DNA from: Desulfobacterales bacterium
Lineage (GTDB): Bacteria > Desulfobacterota > Desulfobacteria > Desulfobacterales > Desulfosalsimonadaceae
Assembly: GCA_034520365.1 (NCBI GenBank)
Contig: JAXHNP010000003.1
Coordinates: 1-64,000, forward strand
Direction of reading: 5' to 3'
DNA: 64,000 bases
The position numbers were made by a program, and so were the translations under genes. The notes beneath the pieces are model-generated. The model was not told the DNA's origin. It saw only the letters and a list, made by a program, of their open reading frames with translations, and searched no databases. Below are positions 1 through 8,343 of this stretch, in pieces (within the stretch, counting starts at the first letter, position 1; each line of letters begins with the position of its first letter).

Positions 1-43
1 CATAACCCGAAGGTCACAGGTTCGAATCCTGTCCCCGCTACCA
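1..43 (+). tRNA. Initiator tRNA-Met (CAT), 3' part only
   Basis: The window opens inside the anticodon loop: CAT at 1-3 is the anticodon, followed by the 3' anticodon strand with three consecutive C (the GC-rich stem typical of initiator tRNAs), a T arm with the GTTCGAATC loop, the acceptor strand CCCCGCT, discriminator A and an encoded CCA at 41-43. The 5' half lies outside the window, so the mismatch at position 1:72 that defines initiators cannot be checked. An elongator Met tRNA is the alternative. Confidence 0.85.
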
Positions 44-62
44 AAAAAAATTAAAGAGTTAC

Positions 63-90
63 AAAGCTGCTCCGGCAGCTTTTTTTGTTT
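63..90 (+). terminator. Rho-independent terminator after tRNA-Met
   Basis: An 8-bp stem, AAAGCTGC (63-70) with GCAGCTTT (75-82), closes a TCCG tetraloop and runs into a T tract. It sits 20 bases beyond the tRNA end, as expected for tRNA transcription termination. Confidence 0.85.
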
Positions 91-105
91 CTGGCGCAAG
101 AAAAA

Positions 106-144
106 ATAAAAAAGCCGAGTGACGTTTTTCACCCGGCTTTTTTA
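106..144. terminator. Bidirectional hairpin terminator
   Basis: AAAAAGCCG and CGGCTTTTT arms, extended inward by GTGA/TCAC with one mismatch, form a stem flanked by A and T runs on either side. It can stop the rightward tRNA transcript and also the leftward regulator gene that ends at 208. Confidence 0.75.
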
Positions 145-207
145 GCTCATATATTCTGGCTCCCTGCATGCATCTGGTTAAATTAATGCTCTGCCAGCAT
201 CAATCCC

Positions 208-873
208 TTAATTAGCGATTACGCCGATTTTAATGGCATATCGGACCAGGCTGGCCACGTTGTAGATCTCGAGTTTCTCCATTAGACTGGCGCGGTGTTT
301 GGCCACGGTTTTGGGGCTGATATTGAGTATCTCAGCCACCTCATTGATGGTATGGCCTGAGATAATAATCCGAAAGACCTCCTTCTCCCGCCGCGTTAAG
401 AGGTTGTACCTGTTATGCACCGGGCTTTCGTCGGTTTGCTTCAGGAAATCCTCAATGATGTCGGACTTAATCTCCGAACTCAGGTAATATTCTCCGTTAA
501 CGGCGCTTTTGATTGCGCTTAGAAGCTCGGAAAAAGGGGCGGTTTTCAGAATATACCCATACGCCCCGCCCTGTAGGGCCTGCCGCAAATCATGCTGACT
601 CAAGCTTGAGGCCGTCACAATAACGCGGGTTTTGGGCGACGAGGCATGAATCAGCCGAATCGCATCAAAATCCGTAAACATCGGCAGCATGGATTCCAGC
701 AAAACAATATCCGGCCGAAGCTTTTTCACACCCTTCAGCATATCATCACTGTTGGCAGCTTCACCGACAACATTAAAGCCTTCCTGCTGATTAAGCAGTA
801 CAACCAGCCCCTCCCGGACCATCAGGTTATGATCGGCAATCAATATATTTGTCTTCATATTTGTCGTCTGCAT
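208..873 (-). CDS. NarL/FixJ-type response regulator with atypical receiver
   Basis: 221-residue DNA-binding regulator: receiver domain (about residues 7-125) followed by a LuxR-type helix-turn-helix (about 155-221, with LTRREKEV and SPKTVAKHRASLMEKL). The start was placed at the ATG at 873 because AAGGAAA lies 7 bases upstream; the open frame extends 12 codons further. The receiver is abnormal. The usual acidic pair is reduced to one Asp (D14 in IADH), and the phosphoacceptor position reads Glu (E60 in VLLESMLP) where relatives have Asp. T87 and K110 are retained. Glu can mimic phospho-Asp, so it may act without a kinase, and none is encoded nearby. Targets are unknown. Confidence 0.88.
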   Translation of the reverse strand: MQTTNMKTNILIADHNLMVREGLVVLLNQQEGFNVVGEAANSDDMLKGVKKLRPDIVLLESMLPMFTDFDAIRLIHASSPKTRVIVTASSLSQHDLRQALQGGAYGYILKTAPFSELLSAIKSAVNGEYYLSSEIKSDIIEDFLKQTDESPVHNRYNLLTRREKEVFRIIISGHTINEVAEILNISPKTVAKHRASLMEKLEIYNVASLVRYAIKIGVIAN

Positions 874-1208
874 AGCAATTTCCTTAGTTTTTAAGTTATT
901 CAGGTGCATTTGAATTACCCTTTAATATACATTTTTTCCCATATTGTAAAGCAGTAAACGCAAAATATTTCTTTGTTTCCTTACAGAGTATAATATAATT
1001 GCCTACGCACAGGCCCGTCAACAAGCCCGTTTAATGGACGACAAAGCCCCTGAAAATTCCTCCGTCCGAATACTGGTGCAAACGCCGCCTGCGGTCGAAC
1101 ACGTATCAGAAGACAAAACGTTTGACACAACCCCCTCTTTCATTTACTTTACCATTTCATAATACGTTAACCTCCTCACACCCACCACCATTGACAGGAG
1201 CTTCCGCT
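874..1208. other. Intergenic region between divergent genes
   Basis: 335 bases between two divergent genes with no convincing coding frame. A TATAAT lies at 989-994 without a good -35 box. A TTGACA at 1122-1127 is a possible -35 for the downstream ligase gene, but no clear -10 sits at the right distance. I see no conserved RNA structure. Confidence 0.5.
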
Positions 1209-2942
1209 ATGACAGAGACACATTGGCCAACAAACTACTGGCCGGAAAACGTAGCCTATGATGTTGACGACTATGAGCGCACCGTTTTCTCCCTTTTAGA
1301 CGAAGCTGCACGGGATTATCCGGATCAGGTGTATACCATATTTAATAACGGCACCCGGACATATGCCCAGGTTAAGGAGACGGCTGACCGGCTGGCGCAT
1401 TTTTTGGCCGCCAACGGGATTAAAAAGGGGGATCGGGCGGCCATTTTCCTGCCAAACATTCCCCAGTATCCGGCCATTTTTTTCGGTATCCTGAAGGCCG
1501 GCGCGGTCTGCGTCACCTGCAATCCCCTCTATACCGCCTCGGAGTTGAACTACCAGTTAAAAGATGCCGGCGCCAAAGCGGTTTTCTGCATGGATCATCC
1601 CGAGTTCTATCCGACCACGGTCGAGGCGATAAAGGATACAGATGTTAAAACCGTGGTCATTTGCAATATAAAGTCCTACCTGCCGAAATTTAAGGCCATT
1701 TTGGGCGGATTGCTTGGCAAAATCCCAAAAGCCGAACAACACGAACCGGATCATCTGTTTTTCGATCAGATTGTGGAATCCTCCAGTCCCGAACCGCCCA
1801 CCGTCGATATCGATCCATTCGAGGATTTGGCCCTGATTATCTATACCGGCGGAACCACCGGCGTTCCCAAAGGGGCTGCCCTCACCCATACGAATTTTAC
1901 CTATGACTTAAGGGCGCTGGAGGAATGGGGCAGGCTCCAGCATGAACCGGATGGCCCGCTGGAGCCGCTGCGAAAAGGGGGATTCCATACTTACCTGGGA
2001 GTTTTGCCCTGGTATCACAGCTTTGGAATGACGGTCTGTATGCTGGCAGCCTGCGGAACCGCCAGCCGCCTGGTCGCCATCCCTGACCCCCGGGCGGGCA
2101 ATCCGCCGTTTACCGAAGTCTTAAAAGCCGTACAAAAATACAAGGCCACCATTATGCCGGCCGTTCCCACCATTTTTGTGGCCTTTACCAACCATTCACA
2201 GCTTGACAAATTTGATCTGACCTCTTTGATGGGATGCTTCTCCGGCGGGGCCCCGCTGCCGCCGGAAGTGTGCAGGCAGTTTGAGGCCAAAACCGGTGCC
2301 GTGATATTTGAAGGCTATGGGTTAAGTGAGACCGCGCCCGTGGTTTCGGCAAACCCGACCAATCGTGACGGCAGAAAAATCGGCACCATCGGATTTCCCA
2401 TGCCCGGCACTGACATTAAAATCCTTGATATAGAAACCGGCCTGAATGAAATGCCTATGGGCGCGGACGGTGAAATCGGCATTTGCGGGCCGCAGGTCAT
2501 GAAAGGCTACTGGAACAAGCCGGAGGAGAACAATGCCGTATTCCGGGAAATAGACGGCAAACGCTACTTCCTTACCGGCGATATCGGCCATATCGATGAA
2601 GAGGGCTACATCGTCATTACCGATCGCAAAAAAGACCTGATTATTGTGGGGGGCTTTAACGTATACCCCCGGGAGATCGAAGATTCGCTGTTCCAGCACC
2701 CGAAAGTCGCCATGGCGGCTGTAGTCGGTATGCCGGACAGCAAAAGCGGGGAGGCGGTCAAGGCCTACATCCAGCTCAAAGAAGGAGAAACCGCTACCGA
2801 AGATGACATCCGGGAGTTCTGCAAGGAAAACCTGGCCGGCTACAAGCGGCCCAAATATATTGAATTCCGGGACACCCTGCCGGTTTCTCCGGTGGGCAAA
2901 ATTCTGCGCAGAAAGCTTCGGGAAGAGGAAATGGGCGGATAG
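1209..2942 (+). CDS. fadD: Long-chain fatty acid-CoA ligase
   Basis: 577-residue AMP-forming acyl-CoA synthetase that activates fatty acids to acyl-CoA through an acyl-adenylate, the entry step for beta-oxidation. Seen: the ATP-binding P-loop YTGGTTGVPKGA (about residues 212-223), the GYGLSETAP motif (about 367-375), the DRKKDLIIVGG hinge (about 470), and a C-terminal PVGKILRRKLR carrying the likely catalytic lysine. The start is the ATG at 1209 after AGGAG (1197-1200 region); the open frame runs 29 codons further upstream but begins with a low-quality Pro/Thr-rich stretch. It stands alone between terminators. Exact chain-length preference cannot be read from sequence. Confidence 0.9.
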   Translation: MTETHWPTNYWPENVAYDVDDYERTVFSLLDEAARDYPDQVYTIFNNGTRTYAQVKETADRLAHFLAANGIKKGDRAAIFLPNIPQYPAIFFGILKAGAVCVTCNPLYTASELNYQLKDAGAKAVFCMDHPEFYPTTVEAIKDTDVKTVVICNIKSYLPKFKAILGGLLGKIPKAEQHEPDHLFFDQIVESSSPEPPTVDIDPFEDLALIIYTGGTTGVPKGAALTHTNFTYDLRALEEWGRLQHEPDGPLEPLRKGGFHTYLGVLPWYHSFGMTVCMLAACGTASRLVAIPDPRAGNPPFTEVLKAVQKYKATIMPAVPTIFVAFTNHSQLDKFDLTSLMGCFSGGAPLPPEVCRQFEAKTGAVIFEGYGLSETAPVVSANPTNRDGRKIGTIGFPMPGTDIKILDIETGLNEMPMGADGEIGICGPQVMKGYWNKPEENNAVFREIDGKRYFLTGDIGHIDEEGYIVITDRKKDLIIVGGFNVYPREIEDSLFQHPKVAMAAVVGMPDSKSGEAVKAYIQLKEGETATEDDIREFCKENLAGYKRPKYIEFRDTLPVSPVGKILRRKLREEEMGG

Positions 2943-3092
2943 GGAGTTAAAAACTCTTAGTTTGACATTTAGATAAAGCTAAATTATAAATACGGCCAAA
3001 TTTTTCCCGTTTTTCCGAACATAACGATAATCTATTGATCATCCGGGGTATGTTTTTCGTGATAAGAGGGGGGCGAGAACAAATAAGCAAAA

Positions 3093-3124
3093 GGATTGGG
3101 CTAAGCAGCTCAATCCTTTTTTTT
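3093..3124 (+). terminator. Rho-independent terminator
   Basis: A 10-bp stem, GGATTGGGCT with AGCTCAATCC (one G-U pair), closes an AAGC loop and is followed by eight T. It lies about 150 bases after the acyl-CoA ligase gene and just before the outer-membrane protein gene, separating the two. Confidence 0.85.
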
Positions 3125-3156
3125 GACTTAACACCAAACATTGAAGGAGAGGGAAG

Positions 3157-4467
3157 ATGAAGAAAATTTTAATTTTATGCACCATCCTACTACTAATTGC
3201 ACCGACGGCCTATTCATTGACAATGGAGGACTTTAACTTCGGCGGGCACACCCGGGTCCGCGGCTATGACATGAAAAATTTCTGGACATTTAATGATGAC
3301 CTGGATTTTGACAACTGGTCCACCTTCAGGCATCGCACCAGCTTATGGACAAAGGTCGACACCGGATACGATATAACCGGATATGTAAAAATCACCAATC
3401 AGAACTACGGAGAGGGCGTCACCTACGAGGATGCCTGGGAAGTCGACAATGAAAGCAACAAACTATTCATCGACAACGCCTATATCGATATCAACAACCT
3501 TTTTGATCTGCCGCTCGCGTTGCGCATCGGCCGTCAGAATGTGATATATGGCACCGGCTTTGTCCTTTTGGACGGCCAATCCCAGTTTGCTTCGACATCC
3601 ATATACTTTGACGGCTTAAAATTAAGCGCCGATCTTGGTAAAAACGCCAAAGTGGACCTTTTGTATCTGAAAGATCAGGAGGGTGAACGGGATGACGGAT
3701 CAGACGATGACATTACCCTTTCTGGTGCCTATTTTACGGCAAACTGCCCGGTAATCGGTGGCCAACAGGAACTCTACATACTAAACCGCGAGGACGAAAA
3801 CCTTCAAAAGGACATCTGGATGGGCGGCATCCGGTTGTCTGATAAATTCGAATGCGGGCTGGATTACTCCGGCGAATTTGCCTATCAGATTGGCGACGCA
3901 TTTGAAACCGAAAACGGCGAAGATATTGACCAGGAGGCCTATGGGTATAAACTGGATCTGGGCTATACCCTAAAAGATGTGGCGCCAACGCCGCGGTTCT
4001 TCCTGGGCTATGCCTTCCTGAGCGGCGATGAGGATGATACTGATGATGAAAGCAACCGGTGGGATATGTTCTACGGCGGCTGGCCGCAATTCGGGGATCA
4101 ACTGGCATGGAAATATGTAAATATTGGACCGGGCAACAACATTACCGACTACGATGAGGACTACAATGAATTGAGCAGTACAGGCGGTGAAGCGGTTTAT
4201 TCCAACTTGAGCATAGCGACCGCCGGTGTGGGTCTGAATTTCACCAAAAAATTAAACGCCAAAATTTCTTACTCGCTTTTGGCCGTGGATGAACCTGATC
4301 CCGGCGCAGATGATGATTTCGGCGATTACTATCAGCTTGAAGCCCAATACAAGTATACCGACTTTCTCACATTTGCCCTCTATGCCGCAGCCATCGAACC
4401 CGGTGACGCATTCGTTAATGATGACACCGCGCATGAGCTGTTCTGGGAAACCAAGCTCACTTTCTAA
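3157..4467 (+). CDS. Outer-membrane beta-barrel protein, alginate-export-like
   Basis: 436 residues with a classic signal peptide (about 1-20, cut after PTAYS). The mature chain is rich in alternating aromatic and acidic strands, with a C-terminal aromatic signature ending in Phe (ETKLTF) as in barrel proteins handled by the Bam machinery. The early segment resembles the alginate-export/AlgE-like family: RTSLWTKVDTGYDITGYVKI, then LRIGRQNVIYGTG and LDGQSQFA. AAGGAGAGGG precedes the ATG. Its Asp-rich loops suggest cation binding or a cation-selective channel, but the substrate cannot be deduced. The gene is monocistronic between two hairpins. Confidence 0.75.
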   Translation: MKKILILCTILLLIAPTAYSLTMEDFNFGGHTRVRGYDMKNFWTFNDDLDFDNWSTFRHRTSLWTKVDTGYDITGYVKITNQNYGEGVTYEDAWEVDNESNKLFIDNAYIDINNLFDLPLALRIGRQNVIYGTGFVLLDGQSQFASTSIYFDGLKLSADLGKNAKVDLLYLKDQEGERDDGSDDDITLSGAYFTANCPVIGGQQELYILNREDENLQKDIWMGGIRLSDKFECGLDYSGEFAYQIGDAFETENGEDIDQEAYGYKLDLGYTLKDVAPTPRFFLGYAFLSGDEDDTDDESNRWDMFYGGWPQFGDQLAWKYVNIGPGNNITDYDEDYNELSSTGGEAVYSNLSIATAGVGLNFTKKLNAKISYSLLAVDEPDPGADDDFGDYYQLEAQYKYTDFLTFALYAAAIEPGDAFVNDDTAHELFWETKLTF

Positions 4468-4479
4468 TGCTTTTCTTTC

Positions 4480-4513
4480 AGGTGCAGCCGCTTTCAATCG
4501 CGGCTGCACCTTC
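4480..4513. terminator. Hairpin between convergent genes
   Basis: A strong GC-rich stem, AGGTGCAGCCG with CGGCTGCACCT, lies between the convergent ends of the porin-like gene and mpl. The following T tract is poor, so it may be a weak terminator or an mRNA-stabilising hairpin. Confidence 0.55.
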
Positions 4514-4526
4514 ATCTGCCCCTGCC

Positions 4527-5939
4527 TCAAGGCAATGCCGCAAGCAGCCTCTCATGGATGTTGTCAAACCCGCCGTTGGACATGATCAAAACCGCATCCC
4601 CGGGTTTGGCCGTACCCGCCACATACGAAATAATCCCTTCCGTCTCCTCAAAGTAGCGGGCATCCTTGCCGCGGCTTTTTAAATCCGCCACCAGCTTCTC
4701 GGACGAAAACCGCTCGCCCTCAGGTATCTTGGCCAGCAAGGGCGGTTTTCGGATGCAGATCCTGTCGGCCTCATCAAAGACCTCGGCATAAGCCCCCTGA
4801 AAAATTTTGCGCATGCTGGTATTGGTTCTGGGCTCAAAAACGGCGACAAGGCGCCCTTCGGGATAAAACGGCCGGATGGCGCGGATGGTTTCAAAAACCG
4901 CGGTGGGATGATGGGCAAAATCGTCAATCACGGTCACACCGCCCTTAACCCCGCGCACCTCCTGCCGGCGCTTAACCCCTTCAAACCGCTTCAGCCCTTT
5001 GGCGATCACCGACGTATCCACGCCCAGCTCACTTGCCACGGCAATAGCGGAAAGCACATTTCGAAGGTTATGCTCACCGGCAAACGGGGCTTTAAAACGT
5101 CCAAAAAATTTGCCAGCGCGCATGACGTCAAAATGCAGCCAGGGCGGGCTGACAAAAAATTCCCCAAGCCGCCAGTCAGCATTTTCAGTACTGCCGTAAC
5201 GCACAGCCGAAACCGGCTTATCATCTAAAAGCTGGTCAATATTGGCATCCGCATCATAGGCGATTAACCGGCTATCCGGCGAAATGCCGGACAAAAACTT
5301 TTCAAAAGCAAATTTAACATGGCCAAGATCCTGATAAATATCCGCGTGATCAAATTCCACACTGGTCAACACGGTAATGGCCGGATCATAGTGCATGAAT
5401 TTGGGCTGCTTGTCAAAAAATGCCGTGTCGTATTCATCCGCCTCAAGCACCACATAGCCGCCTTTATCCAGATAGTAGTTGCCGGCAAAATTTTTGACAA
5501 ACCCGCCGATCATAAAAGACGGCGAAAGTCCGGCATAGTGCAGCAGCCAGACAATCATGGCGGCTGTTGTGGTTTTTCCGTGGGTGCCGGCCACCAGAAT
5601 TGCCTGCCGGCTGCCCACAAGAAAGTGATTGACCGCCTGGGGCATGGAGCAGTAGGCAATCCCCATTTCAAAGGCTTTTCGGGCTTCGGGATTGTCTTTT
5701 TTGACCGCATTTCCCACAACCACCAGATCCGGGCGGTAAGCGAGGTTGGCCGCATCAAACCCGTCGGAGAGGCGCACCCCCCTGCTTTCCAGGTAGGTGC
5801 TCATGGGCGGATAAACATTCTGATCCGAGCCGGTTACCGTAAGCCCCATATCTTTCAACATAGCGGCAAGCGCCCCCATGCCGGTGCCGCAGGCAGCGAT
5901 CAGGTGGACGGAGCGCACATCCGGAGGTATATGATTCAC
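4527..5939 (-). CDS. mpl: UDP-MurNAc:L-Ala-gamma-D-Glu-meso-DAP ligase
   Basis: 470-residue Mur-ligase family enzyme that reattaches recycled murein tripeptide to UDP-MurNAc. Seen: N-terminal Rossmann part with AACGTGMGALAAML (about 15-28), the ATP P-loop GTHGKTTTAAM (about 118-128), LEADEYDTAFF, the central FAHHPTAV motif and C-terminal FEPRTNTS, which together distinguish Mpl from MurC. Translation starts at a GTG with AAGGA upstream. hemL lies next on the same strand after 68 bases. It belongs with the NamZ-type, MurU-AmgK and amidase genes elsewhere in the window as a cell-wall recycling set. Confidence 0.9.
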   Translation of the reverse strand: MNHIPPDVRSVHLIAACGTGMGALAAMLKDMGLTVTGSDQNVYPPMSTYLESRGVRLSDGFDAANLAYRPDLVVVGNAVKKDNPEARKAFEMGIAYCSMPQAVNHFLVGSRQAILVAGTHGKTTTAAMIVWLLHYAGLSPSFMIGGFVKNFAGNYYLDKGGYVVLEADEYDTAFFDKQPKFMHYDPAITVLTSVEFDHADIYQDLGHVKFAFEKFLSGISPDSRLIAYDADANIDQLLDDKPVSAVRYGSTENADWRLGEFFVSPPWLHFDVMRAGKFFGRFKAPFAGEHNLRNVLSAIAVASELGVDTSVIAKGLKRFEGVKRRQEVRGVKGGVTVIDDFAHHPTAVFETIRAIRPFYPEGRLVAVFEPRTNTSMRKIFQGAYAEVFDEADRICIRKPPLLAKIPEGERFSSEKLVADLKSRGKDARYFEETEGIISYVAGTAKPGDAVLIMSNGGFDNIHERLLAALP

Positions 5940-5950
5940 TTAAAGCGGTT

Positions 5951-6003
5951 CCTTCTGAGTAACTTAACGGGTTTTAGGTTTTGGGTATTAGGTATTAGGT
6001 ACC
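5951..6003. repeat. Degenerate TTAGG-type simple repeat
   Basis: Intergenic block beginning TTCTGAGTAACTT followed by tandem TAGGTTTTGGGTATTAGGTATTAGG-like units. The same leader, TTCTGAGTAACTT followed by GGTTTAAGG-like units, recurs at about 33495-33545, also directly beside a gene end. Confidence 0.6.
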
Positions 6004-6007
6004 ATCC

Positions 6008-7303
6008 CTATGGCCGGCCCAATTCCTGGAACACGCTTTCCGCTGCGGCAATGGTTCGGTCAATGTCCGCATCCTCATGGGCGGCGGAGACAAAAACCGC
6101 TTCAAACTGGGACGGAGCCAGGTAAATGCCCTTTTCAAACATCTGCCGGAAATAGGCCGAAAACATATCCAGATCCGAAGTTTTGGCATCCGCGAAGCTC
6201 CGGACCGGCGTCTCCGTGAAAAAAAGACCCAGCATGGACCCGACCCGGTTTAAAACCGCTTTAGCCCCGGCTTTCTGGGCGGCCCCTATCAGACCGTCGC
6301 CCAGGCGCTGCGATTTTTCCTCCAGTTTGTCATAGAAACCGGGTTTCTTGATTTCTGTTAAGGCGGCGATGCCCGCAGCCATGGCCAGGGGGTTGCCGGA
6401 CAGGGTGCCCGCCTGATAAACCGGCCCTTCCGGCGCGGTCTGCGCCATAATCGCCTTTTTTCCGCCATAAACACCGACCGGAAGCCCGCCGCCGACGATC
6501 TTGCCGAATGCGGAGAGATCCGGTTCAATGCCGTATAGCGCCTGAGCCCCGCCGTGGGCCACCCGGAAACCGGACATCACCTCGTCGAAAATAAGCACAC
6601 TCCCGGATTTTTCGGTCTGTTTACGCAGCTCTTCAAGAAACCCCGGCACCGGCGGCACCAGGCCCATGTTGCCCGCCACCGGTTCTACAATTACGGCCGC
6701 CACCTCATCGCCCTGCTCTTCCATCACAGACTTAAATGTTTCAATGTCATTATAGGGAAGCGACAGGGTGTGCTTTATCATATCCTCGGGCACGCCCGGG
6801 CTGCCGGGAATCCCCAGTGTTGCCACGCCGGAGCCGGCGGCCACCAGAAGTGTATCCGCATGGCCGTGATAGCAGCCGTCGAACTTGATGATCTTGCTGC
6901 GCCCGGTATAGGCCCGTGAGACTCGAATGGCGCTCATGGTTGCCTCTGTGCCGGAATTGACCATACGGACCATTTCAAGCCCCGGCACAGCCTCAATAAT
7001 CATTTCAGCCAGCCTTATTTCAAGGTCAACCGGCGCACCGAAGCTGGTGCCCCGGTGAAGCACGGACTGAATGGCCTCGATGACCGCCGGATGCCCATGG
7101 CCCAAAATCATAGGCCCCCATGAGCCCACATAATCGATATACTGGTTGCCGTCCGCATCAATTAAGGTAGCGCCCCTGGCCTCTTCAATAAACACAGGCT
7201 CCCTGCCCACTGAGCGGCAGGCCCGCACCGGGCTGTTGACCCCGCCGGGAATCAACTGTCTGGCCTTTTCGAACAAATCGCGGGATTTTTTATACTTATC
7301 CAT
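6008..7303 (-). CDS. hemL: Glutamate-1-semialdehyde 2,1-aminomutase
   Basis: 431-residue PLP enzyme that converts glutamate-1-semialdehyde to 5-aminolevulinate, the C5-pathway entry to heme, siroheme and cobamides. Full length for the family. Seen: GGVNSPVRAC near the N terminus, SGTEATMSAIRVSRAYTGR, YHGHADTLLV, the IFDEVMSGFR strand, and FGKIVGGGLPVGVYGG with the PLP lysine (about residue 267). The ATG at 7303 has AAAGGA upstream. It lies 68 bases before mpl; the two may be cotranscribed but have unrelated functions. Confidence 0.95.
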   Translation of the reverse strand: MDKYKKSRDLFEKARQLIPGGVNSPVRACRSVGREPVFIEEARGATLIDADGNQYIDYVGSWGPMILGHGHPAVIEAIQSVLHRGTSFGAPVDLEIRLAEMIIEAVPGLEMVRMVNSGTEATMSAIRVSRAYTGRSKIIKFDGCYHGHADTLLVAAGSGVATLGIPGSPGVPEDMIKHTLSLPYNDIETFKSVMEEQGDEVAAVIVEPVAGNMGLVPPVPGFLEELRKQTEKSGSVLIFDEVMSGFRVAHGGAQALYGIEPDLSAFGKIVGGGLPVGVYGGKKAIMAQTAPEGPVYQAGTLSGNPLAMAAGIAALTEIKKPGFYDKLEEKSQRLGDGLIGAAQKAGAKAVLNRVGSMLGLFFTETPVRSFADAKTSDLDMFSAYFRQMFEKGIYLAPSQFEAVFVSAAHEDADIDRTIAAAESVFQELGRP

Positions 7304-7413
7304 GATCCGGGTATCCTTTCTTTACAAAACCGTTGACAGATTTCTTTTCAAAGCGTTAGACACGTTAACAAAGAGCCGTATTTTGGTCAAGCAAGGGGTT
7401 GAGAAGCTGGTCT

Positions 7414-8142
7414 ATGGGAAAGCAGCACCCGGCAGAACAATTTGCCAAACTGTGCGAATATATCCTGGGGCGTCGGCCGGATGAATTCGGGCTGGTGCCG
7501 GATGAAAACGGTTTTGTCAAAACCAAGGAATTTTTGAAGGCGGCAAGCGAAAGCGAAGGATGGGGCCACATCCGGCAGAGCAGTATTAACGAAATGCGGC
7601 TGGTCTGCCAGAATCCGCCGGTTGAGATTCAGGAAAACCTGATCCGCGCCAAAGACCGAAGCCGCCTGCCTTTACGGAAATATTGCGAAACCCCGCCCAA
7701 GCTGCTCTACCTCTGCATCCGAAAAAAATCCTATCCAACGGTCCTGGAAAAAGGCGTCCACCCCACTTACCAGGCCGAGGTCGTGTGCGCAGAAGAGCCT
7801 CAAATGGCGGAAAAAATCGGCAAGCGGCGGGACAACCAGCCCATCCGCCTGACCGTGCATGCGCAAAAGGCCGCAGCCGACGGCATCCGGTTTTACCAAG
7901 CCGGCGAAGGACTTTATATCACGGATTACCTGCCGCCGGAGAGCTTCACCGGCCCGCCGCTGCCCAAGGAACCGGAAAAACCGGCCAAGCCCGAGCCGCC
8001 CAAAGAGCCGCCCCAGCCCGGATCTTTTCTCATGACGCCGGAAAAGCCTAAATCCAAGGCGGACAAAAGCAAACCCAAATGGAAAAAGGATAAAAAACGG
8101 GCCCGCCGCGGCAAAAAGCAGGTATGGCCGGATGAATACTGA
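7414..8142 (+). CDS. Divergent KptA/Tpt1-like RNA 2'-phosphotransferase
   Basis: About 242 residues. The fold signature of Tpt1/KptA is recognisable: LGRRPDEFGLVPDENGFV (winged-helix part), an RAKDRSR segment, PPKLLYLCI, GKRRDNQPIRLTV and ITDYLPPESF. Family members use Tpt1 to remove a splice-junction 2'-phosphate with NAD+. Here the catalytic residues are largely changed: family ArgHis in LRH reads GlyArg, RANQGHS reads RAKDRSR, and LYHGT reads LYLCI, while the GRR-type arginines persist. A Pro/Lys-rich, strongly basic tail (about the last 60 residues) suggests nucleic-acid binding. The ATG at 7414 was preferred (GAGAAG upstream); a TTG lies 5 codons earlier. Role unknown. Confidence 0.7.
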   Translation: MGKQHPAEQFAKLCEYILGRRPDEFGLVPDENGFVKTKEFLKAASESEGWGHIRQSSINEMRLVCQNPPVEIQENLIRAKDRSRLPLRKYCETPPKLLYLCIRKKSYPTVLEKGVHPTYQAEVVCAEEPQMAEKIGKRRDNQPIRLTVHAQKAAADGIRFYQAGEGLYITDYLPPESFTGPPLPKEPEKPAKPEPPKEPPQPGSFLMTPEKPKSKADKSKPKWKKDKKRARRGKKQVWPDEY

Positions 8143-8165
8143 TTCGTTTGCCCCATTAAAAACCG

Positions 8166-8194
8166 TTGACAAACAGCTTGCCATTCGATAATAA
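8166..8194 (+). promoter_or_regulatory. Sigma-70-type promoter of tRNA-Lys
   Basis: TTGACA (8166-8171), 17-base spacer, TAATAA (8189-8194), ending 20 bases before the tRNA. The rpsF promoter at 9452-9480 has the same boxes and spacing. Confidence 0.7.
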
Positions 8195-8214
8195 AATTTT
8201 TTTGTTCAAACAAA

Positions 8215-8290
<76 letters not shown>

Positions 8291-8298
8291 AAGATTTC

Positions 8299-8337
8299 AA
8301 GGGGTTACGCGATTTGGCGTAACCCCTTTTTTGTTTT
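8299..8337 (+). terminator. Rho-independent terminator of tRNA-Lys
   Basis: A perfect 12-bp stem, AAGGGGTTACGC with GCGTAACCCCTT, closes a 6-base loop and is followed by a T-rich tract. It also lies at the 3' end of the leftward DUF2062 gene. Confidence 0.88.
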
Positions 8338-8343
8338 TGCTGG

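Noticed and set aside
5319-6125. 268-codon open frame on the plus strand across mpl and hemL
   Set aside because: Antisense to two conserved genes and composed of His/Gly/Arg-rich shadow sequence.
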